Source of the DNA: Artemisia argyi
Lineage: Eukaryota > Streptophyta > Magnoliopsida > Asterales > Asteraceae
Reading direction: 5' to 3'
DNA: 64,000 nucleotides
NCBI GenBank assembly: GCA_030686995.1
Contig: CM060695.1
Span: 102,080,871-102,144,870 of the forward strand
Part shown: positions 24,551 through 37,297 of the stretch, piece after piece
How positions within the stretch are numbered: the first letter of the stretch is position 1
Layout of the letters: every line of letters starts with the position of its first letter
Translations under genes and position numbers: made by a program
The notes under the pieces: model-generated
What the model was told of the DNA's origin: nothing
The model's database searches: none
What the model saw: the letters and a program-made list of their open reading frames with translations, nothing else

Positions 24551-26656
24551 CTTATGTTATTTTATGTTCAAATCCTAGTTATAGGAAGTTTGGGGAATTT
24601 AGTGACCCAACACTTTCTAAAGAGGATTTTGAAAAGGCATTTGAAAGTGTCAATTGGTAATTTCTGATGACGTAATGCAAAATGAGATTTGGTGTTACGC
24701 AGGGTAAATGGATTAGCATGCGTATGAGATAAGCTTCTATTTCAGTCCTTGTGAATGGCTCTCCATTAAGAGAAGTTAACATGAAACGTGGTATCAGGCA
24801 TGGTGATCCCCTCTTACCTTTCTATTTCTTAATTTTGGCGTCTTCAAGTCTTAATACTTGAGGCATTTACCAAAGGTGTTTCATTAGTTAAAGGTGGAGC
24901 AAATATCTCTCTTGTTATATATGCAGACGATGCCTTTTTCTTTGGCAATTTGTCTTAAATGCCACTGCGTTAGTAAGAATTCTTAAATGCTTTGAAGATA
25001 TCTTAGGTCTCAAGGTCAATCTTTCAAAAGTTGTTTGTACTGAAGTTGCTAGTGTAGCCAAGGCAATCAATAACACCCGTGATAATTTACCTTTCATATA
25101 TTTAGGCCTTTCGGTTGGAAGAAACATGAGAATTGGTGTAACTTGGAACATTGTTGTTGAGAGGTTTCTTAATAAGCTCTCTTCTGGGAAATCAATATTG
25201 ATGTCAACTGGAGGTCGCTTGACTCTGGTAAAAGCAATTTTGTGTAGTATGCCATTGTATCATGTTTCTCTCTTAAGAGCCCTTAATAAAATTATTAAGC
25301 GTCTTGAAGCTATTCTATGTAGTTTTTTCTAGGGTTTTGATGACGTGAATTAAAAGATGGTTTGGATTATCTAGAATAAAATCATTATGGAGAAAGGTAT
25401 AGGAGGATTGGGTGTTGGAAGTGTTAGATCCTAGAATTTGAGTCTTTTAGGAAAATGGATGTGGAGATTTCATACTGAAGACACGACTTTATGGCGCAAG
25501 GTTATAAAAGAAATATAAGGGCCAAATGACAGCTTTTGTCATATGGCTCATGAGGCTCTCGTAGCTGACTTTGGTATGAGATTATTAAAAGCAGTGACTA
25601 CATTAAGAAGTTAGACATTCCCTCGGACAATCTCATTGTGAGGAAAATTGCAAGTGGCAAGAAATCATACTTTTGGAAAGATAAAATGGTGTAGCGTAAT
25701 TTAATGGACCTTTACCCAACATGTTTTGCGCTAGAAAACAATAAGGATAGTTTGGTTCTCGATCAATGGTGTTTAAATATTGAGTTTGGAGCGGTAACCG
25801 GGATTGGAGGATTCCTCCTTGTGGTCATGCAAATTCTGACCTTACCTTACTGATAAGTCAGTTTGGTATCTTGGTATTATATCTAGATCGCCATGACTCG
25901 TGACATTAGGTGTCTAACTTGTCAGGTACTTATTTTATTATTTTTTTTGTCATCAAATCCTTGTCCACTTCCATTCAACGTAATTTGTTTGGAGGATCTA
26001 ATGACAATTATCATTTCGTTTGGAACTCATGGGTGCCTAGAAAAGTTAACATTTGCCTATGGCGGCGTCTCTTGATCGTCTCCCTACGCGGGTAGGCCTC
26101 ATTAATAAAGGCATAAATGTTAGCTCAACCCGATGCTTATTTTGTAAAAATGATAATAAAGACGTGGAGCATTGTCTTATAGGTTGCCCCTCAATTATAA
26201 ATATATCGCTCACTTTCTGAATTGGTGGAAATGTAGTTCTCTGGGTTCCATCTCTTTGGCTGACATTTTGCAAAACCTGAAAACTTTCTCGGGACGAAGT
26301 CAAGGGGCTGTTAGAGCTTTTTATGGCTCTTTCTATGCGTTTCTTTGTTGATTTGGAGGTGTCGTAAAAAACCTATTCATGCAAGCTCGGAAAAAGTGGA
26401 TGAAATAAAAAATGAAAGATTTATTTCCTTTAATTCAACAATTGTCTAATTTCGTGAAAACTACCATGAACTAAAAGGTGGTAGACGAGCAGAAGCCCAT
26501 GCCCTTTGTTGAGCTTTCTAGTTCTCTCCAGCTGTATACATTCAAATTAATCGCTACTCCATGCTACGGATTTATTAGGAATACAATTATTCAGTTAAAG
26601 ATTCGGTCACCCCAAGTATAGGTTTGCATTGCATAGCTCGTAGACTTGTTAATATA
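24551..26656 (+). pseudogene. L1-type LINE ORF2 remnant, copy 1
   Basis: Fragments in several plus-strand frames follow the order of an L1 ORF2. They are an FEKAFESVNW segment near 24,634, a GDPLLPFYF segment near 24,803, the catalytic YADDAFFFG near 24,917, and FIYLGLSVGRNM with LTLVKAILCSMPLYHVSL (25,095-25,290). A zinc-finger-in-RT domain follows: WNSWVPRKVNICLWRR near 26,020, then RCLFCKNDNKDVEHCLIGCP. Stops and frameshifts are frequent. The 5' part is missing, cut by the Copia-2 LTR, and no poly(A) tail is visible. It lacks any endonuclease domain. Confidence 0.85.
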
Positions 26657-26946
26657 TGTAGTACGTAGTTTGTTATGATAATTTTATTTAGTACACGTGG
26701 AGTGGGTCGGGTCTTTACCACTTTCAGCTCACTCCACTGCCCGTTTCATGGGGCGTTTTCATGTAACACTATATATACCCTTTTCCATGCATGGGAAAGG
26801 GTTAGAACTTCTCTCACAAGCTAATAGACTAACATTTTCTCTAACTAGAAGTTCCCATCTTTTTCTCTCTCTCTCACTACAACTACTAACTTAATTTGAA
26901 CCATAAACACATAAAACATACATGTTATCATTATGAGTATACTACA
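26657..26946 (+). mobile_element. Copia-5 5' LTR, copy 1
   Basis: Starts TGTAGTA and ends TACTACA, a perfect 7-bp inverted terminal repeat, length 290 bp. A CTATATATA promoter box lies near 26,768. The primer site TAGTATCAAGAGCC at 26,949-26,962 follows two bases later. Confidence 0.75.
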
Positions 26947-26948
26947 AC

Positions 26949-26962
26949 TAGTATCAAGAGCC
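26949..26962 (+). other. Primer-binding site (Copia-5, copy 1)
   Basis: TAGTATCAAGAGCC, a one-base-changed form of the intact TGGTATCAAGAGCC seen in copy 2 at 56,807. It relates to the tRNA-Met complement with one extra A. Confidence 0.75.
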
Positions 26963-27210
26963 ATGGTTCCATCCTAGGGTTAGTGTATACCCAAATTTGT
27001 TGCTTGGTTTTGTGTGTCACTTATGGTTCGAATGTTTTAGTAGGTTTTTGATTAATTTGATCATGATAGTTCAGTTTTAGTGTTGTCTTGGTGTACTTTC
27101 ATGCTTAGTAGTGTTGTAGGTACATTATCTTGCCTTTGGTTAGGTTGTTTCATCAAGTTCGTGGTCACTTGAGCTAATTCTAGTAGGTTTCTTCCTGGTG
27201 CTTGTTTCCT

Positions 27211-27600
27211 AGCGAGTTGGTAATCTTTGGCAGCGAGTTGTCTTTTACTATATTGGGAAAAACGGAAAAATCGCTAAGACAGTGACATTTTTGTCTCATT
27301 ACGTAGTGAGTCGATCTTATTCCAGCGAGTTGATCTTACTCCAACGAGTTGATCTTATTCCAGTGAATTGATCTTATTCCAGCGAGTTGATCAATTTCCA
27401 GCGAGTTGATTTGGCTTCAATGAGTTGTGCAGACTCCAGCGAGTTGATAATTACAGCGATTTGATTTGTATAGTATGTTGGTAATTCCAGAGACTTGGTA
27501 TCTTTTGCGTGTTAGAGTTCCAGTGAATTGGTCATCTCTGTTCAGAGACTTGGGCATCTTTTGTAGTGAGTTGCTTATACAATCACTGAGTTGAGTAGTT
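27211..27600 (+). repeat. AGCGAGTTG leader array, gag side, copy 1
   Basis: About fifteen perfect or near-perfect copies of AGCGAGTTG (variants GCGAGTTGA, GTGAGTTG, ACGAGTTG, GTGAATTG). They often sit in a 20-bp frame such as CCAGCGAGTTGATCTTATT. The array ends about 400 bp before gag. Copy 2 of the duplication has an additional unit here. The rest of the leader, 26,963-27,210 and 27,601-28,002, has no ORF of note. Confidence 0.85.
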
Positions 27601-28002
27601 TTAGTAAATTGGTTCAGTGTCAATCTTATGACTTGCGATTTGTTGCGACTTAAGTTGTTACAACTAATTCGACAGTAATTTGACGTTGTGAGATAACACT
27701 TACGACATGACTTTTTACACGTTGATTGGTTATAACTTGACTTGTTGCGATCAAACCCGCAATACATTTTGATTAAAACCGTTTACTAAGACATATTCCT
27801 TTACCGTAACATGACGAGCACTCATTCAGACAATGTTTAGAAATCAATTATATTACCGATGATCAATGAAAGGTGTATCGAATGCTTTGGACTACTTCAC
27901 ACCCATATAAGAAGTCTCTTTGAACATTCAGGCTACTCAGGAGGGTATAGACGCGCATTTGGAACACTTTTTGGGCAAGACATAGAAACCTTTACAGTCT
28001 AA

Positions 28003-29745
28003 ATGACTCTGTACCTGGATCAACTATAACTACAAATGAACAAGGCTGATTTCTCTGAAAGCTGCTGCAATGCAACATACGGTGTGGTTCTCAAACAACT
28101 CCAAGGGTTCATTGATTCAAAATTCACAATGGAGTATGATTACGAATGTCAAATGACGAGTAAATGTTTTGGCATTCATACTGGATTTGAAGTGAATACA
28201 TTTAGAGACTCATTAATCCAACTCGCTATGAATGTCAAGGAGTACATTGAGGCATGAACACATAGTCAGCAATCCAGTGACTACGCATCTTCATAAATGT
28301 TTTATTCACCCGTTGGGGACACTGGTCATCAACAAGTCAAGGAGCAGGATTCATCTCCAGAGGTTCAAGTTTTTTATCAACTTTCAATACCCTCTGTTTT
28401 ATGACAAATACCCTGATCAGGCTTTCCCCAATTATGATCATATCCACTAGATGTGACTGATAGTGATGATATGTCTAATTCAATCTGTATGAATTATATC
28501 AGGGAAAAATGTGACCAGAATGCAAAAAATGGTGATTTGTCAGACTCTTTGGTTTCAAATAAACTCATAAAATCAAGTGAAATTGTTGATTTACATGTGT
28601 TCAAAGAACTTTCAAACAGATTTTCTAAACAAGAAAAGCATTGTATTTCACTTGAAATTGCGATGCAACAAAATGAAGAAAAGTTTCTACTCAATCAACC
28701 ATGCAAGAACTCGGAACTTCCTGAGCTCCGTGAATACTTCATGATTAATGAATTAAAGGCTCAAATTGAAACCAAAGACTTGACAATCATCCGTCTTAAA
28801 CATCATATTAAAGAGATGAATGACATGTGCAATAATCTTAAGATCAAAGCCACACACGAGAGTAACATTGACTCTACTACCATTACTGAGTTAGTGCACA
28901 AGGTAGCTGTATTGCATAATGAAAATGAAACTCTGAAAAGGCACAATAAAACCTTAAATGAATTTGTCAAAGACGAAAGATCAAAAAGTGCCAAAAGCAC
29001 GAATTCTCTGATTGCAAGTAACGATGATCTCAAAGCAAAACTTCAGGCGAAAGACATCAAGATCATAACCTTAAGGAATGAATTATTTAAATTATCCAGA
29101 AATGATGTGAACACTAAGTTTGACAAACCATCCATCTTGGGAACACCTCAGTCTCAACTACCTAGAAAATCTAGGGTAACTAGACAACCATTTGCATCTA
29201 GAATGAACCGACCAAAGTTTTCTAAATCGAGGTGTGCCCTCCAAGTGGATGTAAAACAGGTCTTGTCAGAACCATTCACTTCGCAATATAATCATAAGGT
29301 CATGCCTTCTCCCAAGGACCTCATTAGGAAAAATTGTGCAACGAACGTAGGTATTCCAGTTATGGCTAGGACCCCATCCCTTAAGACCAAAAATCCCAAG
29401 AGGCTTAGTTCACAACCTATAAGGCAGAAATCCATTGGACTAGGAAATTCTGATTGTAAACTTTCCAAAACTTGCCTTAAGTGGGTTCCTACGGGTAGAA
29501 TTTTTAAGTTGATTGTTCTTAAGTGGACACTAATGAGTCCTACTACAATCACCAAGGTTATCTCCAAAACTGTCACAGAAAGGAAGCCTAATGTCACTAA
29601 CCCAAGTCAATACAAGCAAAATCTTTATGTTGGTGCAAGGTTCTCCGTCTTATATGTAGTTTCTTCAACTGAAAAACTCAAAGTTTGGCGACCAAAGGGA
29701 CTGCATTCCCTACTAATGGGAACTTGTGAAGATAGACAAACATGA
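28003..29745 (+). pseudogene. Copia-5 gag, copy 1
   Basis: Starts at ATG 28,003. The N-terminal half (MNKADFSESCC, GFIDSKFTMEYDYECQM) is broken by a TAA near 28,027 and a TGA at 28,255-28,257. Copy 2 has CAA and CGA at these two places, so both stops are C-to-T changes. A frame change near 28,450 is shared by both copies. The frame 28,453-29,745 then encodes a 430-residue chain with long heptad-type coiled-coil (about residues 30-210) and a basic Ser/Pro tail (SILGTPQSQLPRKSRVTRQ, KWVPTGRIFKL). This is the C-terminal gag half of large Asteraceae Copia elements. The usual N-terminal gag domain and CCHC knuckle are missing. Confidence 0.75.
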
Positions 29746-29841
29746 TATCGTATGAAGACTCCTGATAATTTCCTATCAGGACTCGGACTTCAATGATGGT
29801 GACATGAATGAACGTCTGTATTTATTCACCCAGTATCCTTT

Positions 29842-30186
29842 TGTTAGGTCACCATTTAGTAAACACAAGTATGATTGATAAAGAAATGAGATGAGAATGA
29901 GAGTGGGATGATTATGAGAAATTAGAGAAAATGAAATGCAAGAGTTTCCTTAATGTTTTCAAGTAACCAACCAAGTTTACAAGAGGCCTAAGACTAGTAT
30001 TTATAGGAAAGGAGCTAGGGCAACATCCTACTCCTTCCCTCCTTACAATTCGTATGGGCTTTGAGGCCCATGGATCACATTTTAAGGCCTAGTAAACTTA
30101 ATACAAAATATAAATAATAACTAAGCAACCTAGCATTATTACAAATGACCGAGACTTGATAAAATAGTAAAACTATGGTTCCAACA
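29842..30186 (-). mobile_element. Copia-4 3' LTR (345 bp)
   Basis: On the plus strand it begins TGTTAGGTC and ends GGTTCCAACA. The minus strand carries TATAAATA at 30,005-29,998. The purine tract CTTAGGGGGAGATTG lies against its inner edge, and TSD CCTTT against its outer edge. Confidence 0.92.
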
Positions 30187-30199
30187 ATCTCCCCCTAAG
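30187..30199 (-). other. Polypurine tract (Copia-4)
   Basis: Minus strand reads TTAGGGGGAGATT, beside the LTR. The tract before the Copia-3 3' LTR (52,004-52,016) has the same core. Confidence 0.9.
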
Positions 30200-32480
30200 G
30201 GTCGGTCATCATGGTTGCTTGACGTCTTCGTCTTAATCTTTGACTTTCACAGCTTTAGACGTCTTCAGAAATGATTAAAATAAAGATGGATATACTTTGC
30301 TCTTTGTCTTTGTTCTTTGATGATGTTGTAGTGATTATGTTATGAAGTAATCTGCCGTTCGTCACTCCTGCGTCTGTGGTGGTTGTCCGCCATTCCAACA
30401 TGCTCATACATCTTTTGAATTCTGACTTATACATGCACGTAGTCCCTTTCTTTCACTTAAGATCTTTGGTCTTTATACTTTGTAGATTCTTCCTTTTGGT
30501 GTAGAATCTTACTTTGAACTTTGTGTTGCTTTGATCTTTGAGGGAGCTTTTGATGATAGCAAGATGCATGTATGAGCATGTGGAATCCGTCATCATGGAA
30601 GTGAGGTACCTGCGAGTAGACAGTTAGCAATAAATCACCGGTACTTATGGATAAGGAATTAGAGCTCATCAACAGCATATTGTGAAGACTCCTTCTAATC
30701 CTTATCCAGGCCGTTCCCATATCAGATACTCCCGAAGGAGCTTACGAGACCTACTAGGTAGCTCAATGACTGGGTGAGTCGCTGGGGATCACTCCACGAC
30801 TGTAGACCGTAATGGAACCACCGCAAACACTAAGCGTAACCCTTGTGGGGTTACCGAAGTGACCTGCTGTCAGGGCTGTTTGATGTTGACCCTGGCAGGA
30901 TTTCCGTTCAATCATTGAGAAATACATAAGTAATCCTCTCATAAACGTTCTTGGCAGATTGCTAAGATCTGCGAAGGACTCGATAGTTTACAACTGATGC
31001 CCATTGAAGTAGAACACCAGTCGTAGAAATACTAAGTGTTCCTAAGAGATTTTTGATGTATCTCAAGGCTCTAGACTCTATAAGTGCACACCTAGGTTTC
31101 CTATGCGGAGATTGGGGATGTCCTTCTTCAATATCAACCGTCTCTAAGAGATAGGTCGATAGGTTACGCGGGTTCCCCTGTGAGAATGAAACAAGTCCTT
31201 TTAAGAGAACTTGAGTGGTTAAGAAGGTTTAGTGCATTGCGTCACTGGGTCCATGACGACTTTGTCTTCAATACCGGTGTTGTCTTTTGCAACAACCAGT
31301 AGCATACGTATTGAACCCGGTGTCTGCCCTAAGGTTGAACATATGGAGGGCTATTTCTTTTCACCCTTTACTTTACTTTTCTTTTTAATTCTTCAACTCC
31401 TTCTTTCCCTTTCATTCATTTCTCCTTTTTCTGTATCATACCTAAGGACTTCTAATTCTAACTATGGGAGATGTCCTTGGGTAGATCCCTCCGGCTCTGG
31501 CGGATCATAGGACGGATATTCCTATCTTAATCACCTTATAACTCCGACAGTTAGCCAAGAAACCTTTGATTGAAAAATCTCTCAAGGTGTTTGTGATAAT
31601 CAAATATTTTGGTTAACACTTTGAGAGTTTTATGTACACTTTTGAAGGGCTCCCCCTGCACATGTGCTCATAAGTGTTTAACTAAATTTGCACATGCGGG
31701 AGGAGCAATTACTTTTGAATTGATCCACTTTCCGTGAACACGACCGATTCGAGACACGCTTACATCACTAGTTAGACTAGCTTGAAATTATTACCCGGCC
31801 TGGTCAAGTCCACAGAAAGTTTCTCGAGACGGTACATTTCTACTAAGACATATCCTTTTCGAGACACGCTTACGTGGTTAGTTAAAGAGATGCATTGTCA
31901 GCTTTTAGGTGACAACTAGCTCTAGTAACTAACTTGATGTTATTACCCGTCGAGGATAAGTCCTTTCGATGTTACTAACTTGTATTATCTCGTCAATTCC
32001 TGGGTCAATACTGAGTCTAGCTCGCACATGATACAACTTAAAGCTTTGACTTCGTATATTTTAATCACTTTTACGTTTTCTCCCCCTCAAAAATGGCATA
32101 TAAGATGGTGTTTTTGACAAACTTTTAGATTAAAATATGCCTTTTGAGTCTTATGGGGAGATACATCAAGAACTTTTGATTTTGAGCAAAGTATTTTGTT
32201 TTGACAAGTGCTCCCCCTCAACAAGTGATTAGGTCTTATTGAGGTGAAATACTTGTCCTTTTGAGCAGAATTATGAAAAATCATAAATGTTTGATTAATT
32301 CTACTAAAAAGTAAGAAGCCTTCGCTCCTTATGTTTAGGATTGAGGCACTGAAGCGTACCTCAGGGTCCTTTAATTACAAGCACGGGTTGTACACTGTTA
32401 TGTGTGCACAAACCATAATGGAAAAATGATTCAATCAATGAAACAATTGATATTGAAAAAATATGACCAAATGTACCAAG
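30200..32480 (-). ncRNA. Conserved structured non-coding block, Copia-4
   Basis: About 2.3 kb between the extra ORF and the 3' LTR with no coding sequence. On the minus strand it is collinear with 50,267-51,720 of Copia-3 and clearly conserved, although the two elements have different LTRs. Structures seen: an 11-bp inverted repeat at 31,579-31,589/31,617-31,627 with one mismatch, a GCTCC-TTCG-GGAGT hairpin at 30,741-30,728, and a repeated CTAGTCTAACTAGTGATG unit (31,748-31,798 and a diverged copy from 31,859). It also has a GTAACCC...GGGTTAC hairpin near 30,850. The block is probably an untranslated RNA region acting in cis rather than an independent ncRNA gene. The plus-strand frame at 31,232-31,510 is not conserved as a protein. 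Confidence 0.5.
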
Positions 32481-35400
32481 TTATTCTTCGTCTGGAAGTG
32501 GAGCATTGAAGTTAGTGAACTGAGGTTCTGGTCTTTCGAAGTTTCTGACAGGAAATGATGGTCTGGCACCGATGTAGCTTTCCAGTCGTCTGATCTGTTC
32601 CCGTCGAAATAACCGTTCTTCAATCTTTAAGACAAAGTTACGAACTTGTCTTCTGGAGCTGGATTTCCATCTAGGTTGTTCCCCCTTAGCTATCTTACGA
32701 CGATCATCATTCAACCTTTTGACAAGCCCATCACGAACAAACGTGAGTGTAACATCACAGAATTTATGTACCTCATCGAACCTCATGAAGCTTTGTAACT
32801 TTTTGCTGTTGATGTAGGTGAAACCAAACGGTTCTTGGATGAGAGTAAACTGTGGTGTTTCATAAAGACCATCAAAGTAGAACTGTGGCTTTGTCAAATT
32901 GATCTTTTGTTGGTAACTTTCCACTCCAAGCTGAAGATCTTCCACTCTTTCTTGAACAATCAGTCGTCGGATGTAAAGAAGTAGCGATGCCATGAAGTTG
33001 TACTGAACGTCTCTATCGAATCCGCGCATTCTACTCTGAACCTTTTCAAGATACATATCTTCTATGTCATTGAGATAAAGGTTGGGAAAGTCTGCTTCGG
33101 AGAACTTGTACTTCTTTTCATCTTGTCGTTTAACAACAATTTCACGCATGAATAAGTAGTTAAACCGTTTCGACTGCTGAATCTCCAAGATAGCGATGAT
33201 CTTTGATTTCTGCTTCACATTTTCCAATGATGTCTCTCCTAATCTGCTTGTATAACCGAGACGACGACGATCAGGCCAATGTTGAATTCCGTGTAGAGCA
33301 TCTCTGTCGTAAGCTACGATGGAGTTGCTGAAAATACGAGTGGTTTCTTCAATGGCTGGAATTTCGTATCTAGCGGCTGGTACTGAGATTGTGAGTGAGG
33401 AAGCATATTTCTTCTTGGATATCTCTTGAGTGAGCTGGATGTTACGAAGATCTTTGTTGAAGAAGAAGCTGTAAGGTATCTTCGGTTTGTCAGGAAATCC
33501 TTTCAACGGTAATGGTTTGGTCCAGTCGGTGAAGTAAGGTTTTTCATGATTCTTGGAACTTAGATCGATATTCACTTCAGGATTTAACCAGTCAAAGTCG
33601 GCAGACATTGCACTAGCTATATTCTGCATGTGATATTCATATTCGACTTTGTTTCCAGATCTTTTCTTGAGGAATTCTTGTGCATCCCTATTGATTCTCC
33701 TAAGCTCCGCCTTTGTGAGTTTGTTGATGTGAAGATCCTTCATAATGACCTGGGTGAACTGAAGAGTGTTACCAGGAAGAGGTTCTTCTTCTTCCAGAGG
33801 AGGTTGAGCTTGGACCATTTCTGTCAGCCAATCATTCTGAGGATTGTCATCATTGTCGAGCCATGAATGACGTGTTTTCTTCTTGGATTTCTTAGACTTG
33901 GATGTAGCATCTTTGTCTTTGGCTTTGGATGGTGATGATGGACCAGCATGAGAATCATGAGTTGGTGGAGCACGGTAATCGGTGTCAAGTTGATCTTGGA
34001 AGTCATCAGTTTGTTCCATGAACATTTCTTCATCTTCGGTTTGACCTTCACCAGTAGCTGAGGGTTGTTGTTGAGTTCCAGGAGGAGTGGAGTCCTTTTG
34101 TGGTTGTAGAGAGGATGAGGGACCTGTTCCAGACTTAGGTTTCTTGCCTTTGGAGTTTGGGTCAGGATCGTCATCTTTTCTTGTCCGTTTTCGGGATCCA
34201 GCAGCATCTTTGCATGACTCTTTTGACATATAAGCTACCATAGCATCATACAGGCCTTTTTCTTCAGCTGTCTGTGTGGTTTTGGTGGCAAGGTTGTCGA
34301 AGATTTTGACAAGCATGTCATTGAGGGACAATTCTTGGACGGTTGGAGCCACAGTAGAAGATTTTGCGGTGTGAAGCGTGAAGGGTGTAGTAGACAACAT
34401 TTTCTTCGTAACACTTCTAATTCTGTGATCCAAGTTGTCATTGATTGGTTTGAGAAGGTTTGCAACTTCAGGAGTGATCATCTCGACCAGATTTTCAGTG
34501 AGAAAATCATGTGTTGCAGTTCTGATAAAACCTTCGTAATCAGATTTCAAGAACTTGTCAATCAGCTGCGTAGAATCCTGGAATTCCTCAACTTGTTTAG
34601 TAAGTCTGGTAACCATGTCGGTGAGTTTGTTCACTTGCTCCTGAAGATCAACTTGTTGTTTTGGTTCATTGATCGAATGCTGTTTAGATGCGGTTTCAGA
34701 TGGTGTGGGTGATGAGTGCTCTGGTGATTATTCGGACGAAGACTCGTTGTGAGAGTCTGAAGAAGAAGCAGGAGGAGTTGGATCCTTTGGCGGAGAGTCT
34801 TGAGGAGGTGGAGGTTGTGCTGAGGAAGTCTGCTGAGAAGATGACTTAAGAAACATGTTGGTGTCGAACGCGTTCTTCTCTTCGTTTTCCTTTCGACGAC
34901 GTTCCTCTGCTTCCTCTGCTTCTCATGCAAGAAACTCTGGAGTAATAAGATATTCATGTTCCTGATCCGTAGCTAAGTTCTCTTGACCGCCAACATTCTC
35001 CTCTAAAGTAGCAGTCTCAGTCATGTGGACATCTTCAGTCTTGTCTGTATCCTTAACGTTGTCATCAGGTTGTGGAGCTGATTCTGACGTTGTTGGAGGA
35101 ACCATACTGCTTGTAGCCCCTACATGTTCTGACTGATCAATAGGTGGTGGTGTTGGAGGGTGTGATAGAAGTCGGCTTTCAAGGCTTGCTTTCCTCTGTT
35201 CTTTCCTAAGCCGCTTTTCTTCATCTCTAGTGTCGACAACTATACTTTTGAGTTTACGTTTATCGACCAATGGTTCAACGATTGGTTCGTCTTCATCATC
35301 ATTCGGCTCATTGATAGTGACTCCTTTTCTTCTCCTTGTCTCTTCTTCATAAGTTACAAGACTTTGTTGAACGGCAATCTCTGTTGCAGGAAATCCTTCA

Positions 35401-36614
35401 TCAGGTGCTCTGTATCTCAGTTCATAGTCTGGTTCTTCTTCGTCAGATTCTGTATCGAACTCAGACTCGGTGTTAGAAGGTGGAGGAGTAGGTTCATCCC
35501 GAATAAAGTACTCAGGAGTTGCCTTCTTCTTTGGTTTGGTAGCTGGTTTAGGTTTGGATGTAGGTTTAGGTGTGGTAGTAGTCTTGGTTTGTGCCATTGT
35601 AGCAGACTTAGATCTTGTATGCGGTGATCCAGTGGTGCTCGTGGTACTCCCAGACTTTACACTTCCTTTGCTACGAGTCTTTATAGTTGCTTCTTCCAGT
35701 TCCCCTTTGTAAGCCAGATCATACAACTTGAAGTTTGCCCTATTCTTAATGTTGTCATTCAGAAGGTATTCGGGAATCCTCATTCCTTTGATCTTGGTTG
35801 AGGAAGTGGTCGATTTGATGAATGAGGTGGTGAAGTCGTCCTCGAAGAGGTGCTTCGGCTCATTAGGATCAGCCATCCTTTTGATGAATTCCGGAGAACT
35901 TTTGCAGAGATGTTCAACGATAAGCTTGGTGAATCTTGTGAATGGTATCATAGTCTTCACACGGTCGGTCTGAATACTGTAGACGATATCATTCATGATA
36001 GGAACTGCAAAGTCAATTGATGTCAAAGTCACCATACCCCAGAATGTTTGCAGGTGTTCGAGCCTTGGATGTTCATGACCACTTTTCCTTCCAGATATAG
36101 ATCTAACAACCAACAAACAGAATGTTCTCCAAGGCTGAGGTATATACTTGACATTGAATTTGGAAAGCTTGATTAGAGGTTCATCATCATCAACCTCATA
36201 TCCTAATTCAATGAAGAAGTCAAGAAGTTCCAAGTCAGGTAGTATCGGAGCAAATTCGTTGTCAGTTTGTGGCATGAGAAGGGCTGTTTGAAGAACGTCA
36301 TGATCTACAGAGTAATCTTGGCCATCTAAGGTAACAGTGAAAGACTCATTATCCAAGTTGGTCTGAGCAGTAAGCCAGAACTGATGAAGATAGAACAGTG
36401 GAACTGAAGTAGAGCAGGTGAGAAGTGGTTTGCATGGATGTGCCAGTAGGATATCTTTCACAATCTTGCATGATTTCTCTGTGATATTCAACTTGTTGAA
36501 ATCGACTCTGGGATTGTTGTTGCCAATTGTGACATTGTAGTTCTCGGGAGTGATGTCATCCAAGGTGAGTAATGGAAGAGGTTGTTCTGCGACGTTCTCA
36601 GTGTGTTCAGTCAT
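32481..36614 (-). pseudogene. Extra ORF downstream of pol (PWR family), Copia-4, nearly intact
   Basis: From ATG at 36,614 one frame of 1,378 codons runs to 32,481, broken only by TGA at 34,925-34,923 and TAA at 34,730-34,728. N-terminal domain: YLHQFW (residues 75-80), LDFFIELGY, PWR (161-163), SGRKSGHE (174-181), then FTRFTKLIVEHL. The middle is low-complexity, rich in Pro/Thr/Lys and acidic residues. A coiled-coil (MNKLTDMVTRLTKQVEEFQD) begins at 34,634. The C-terminal domain has RVEDLQLGVESYQQKINLTKP and a basic tail. I see no signal peptide or transmembrane helix, so env is doubtful. Function is unknown. Sireviruses often carry such an ORF here. The two stops could be single C-to-T changes. 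Confidence 0.8.
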
Positions 36615-37094
36615 GTTTTTAATTTAAAGATCAAGGATGTGGTTAGCAAGAAAGATTGAGAGCCGTTGGTTTTGTAGAAAGGGTTTAAGGAAGGTTTTAA
36701 GTTTTATAAAACTTTGGGTTTTGGTGGTACGGTTTATATGTTTAAGTTATTTTGAAAGGTTTTGATACTTGTCACTTTTAGTCCTTAGTTTTTTATATGA
36801 AAACAAGCTAGAGTCCTAAGGTTTTAGAAACTTTAAGCATTTGGCAACATGAGTCCCTTAATAATGAAATACTTTAACTAGAACCCTAAAGTAACTAGCA
36901 AGTCTATGGACATTGAGATGTGACTTCGTTGAGTTAACTTATGAAGAAGTAAAATCACCCGCACATTCTCCGAACCGTAAAAAACGAGAAATATGCAAGT
37001 ATACCAATTGATTGGTAAAAGATTTAAGCGTGACTCCCCCTCAACACTTGTAACGTAAGAACAAGGTGTTGAATGGAAGCGATATACTTGCATT

Positions 37095-37135
<41 letters not shown>

Positions 37136-37297
37136 AAAATAAAAAATGTTGAAAATATTTTTGGGTTTTGATTAGTTTATAGTAAAGAATGAAAGACAAA
37201 TATAATACAAAGATAGTTGTGATGTTTGACGATCAGTGGTATTTTAAAAACTTTTCCAGATCCTCTGGTGTCAAACATCTCATACCAATCTGGTGGA
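36615..37297 (-). other. Spacer between Copia-4 pol and extra ORF
   Basis: Non-coding. It holds a 35-base T tract at 37,097-37,131 (A on the element strand) within an A-rich element-strand stretch. A CTCCCCCT purine tract lies at about 37,036. The equivalent place in Copia-3 (49,430-49,545) is also A-rich. Confidence 0.7.

Noticed and set aside
27211..27600. AGCGAGTTG arrays as a CRISPR-like or satellite array
   Set aside because: The motif is only 9 bases, spacing is irregular and the DNA is a plant retroelement leader. There are no repeats of CRISPR length.
31232..31510. Plus-strand frame resembling the minus-strand frame 50,645-51,136 as a conserved small protein
   Set aside because: The DNA is conserved, but the two frames have different ends and interrupted similarity. 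Conservation extends far beyond them, so RNA or DNA function explains it better.
34923..34925. TGA in the Copia-4 extra ORF as programmed readthrough
   Set aside because: A second in-frame stop follows 65 codons later. Sequence decay is the simpler explanation without data from other copies.
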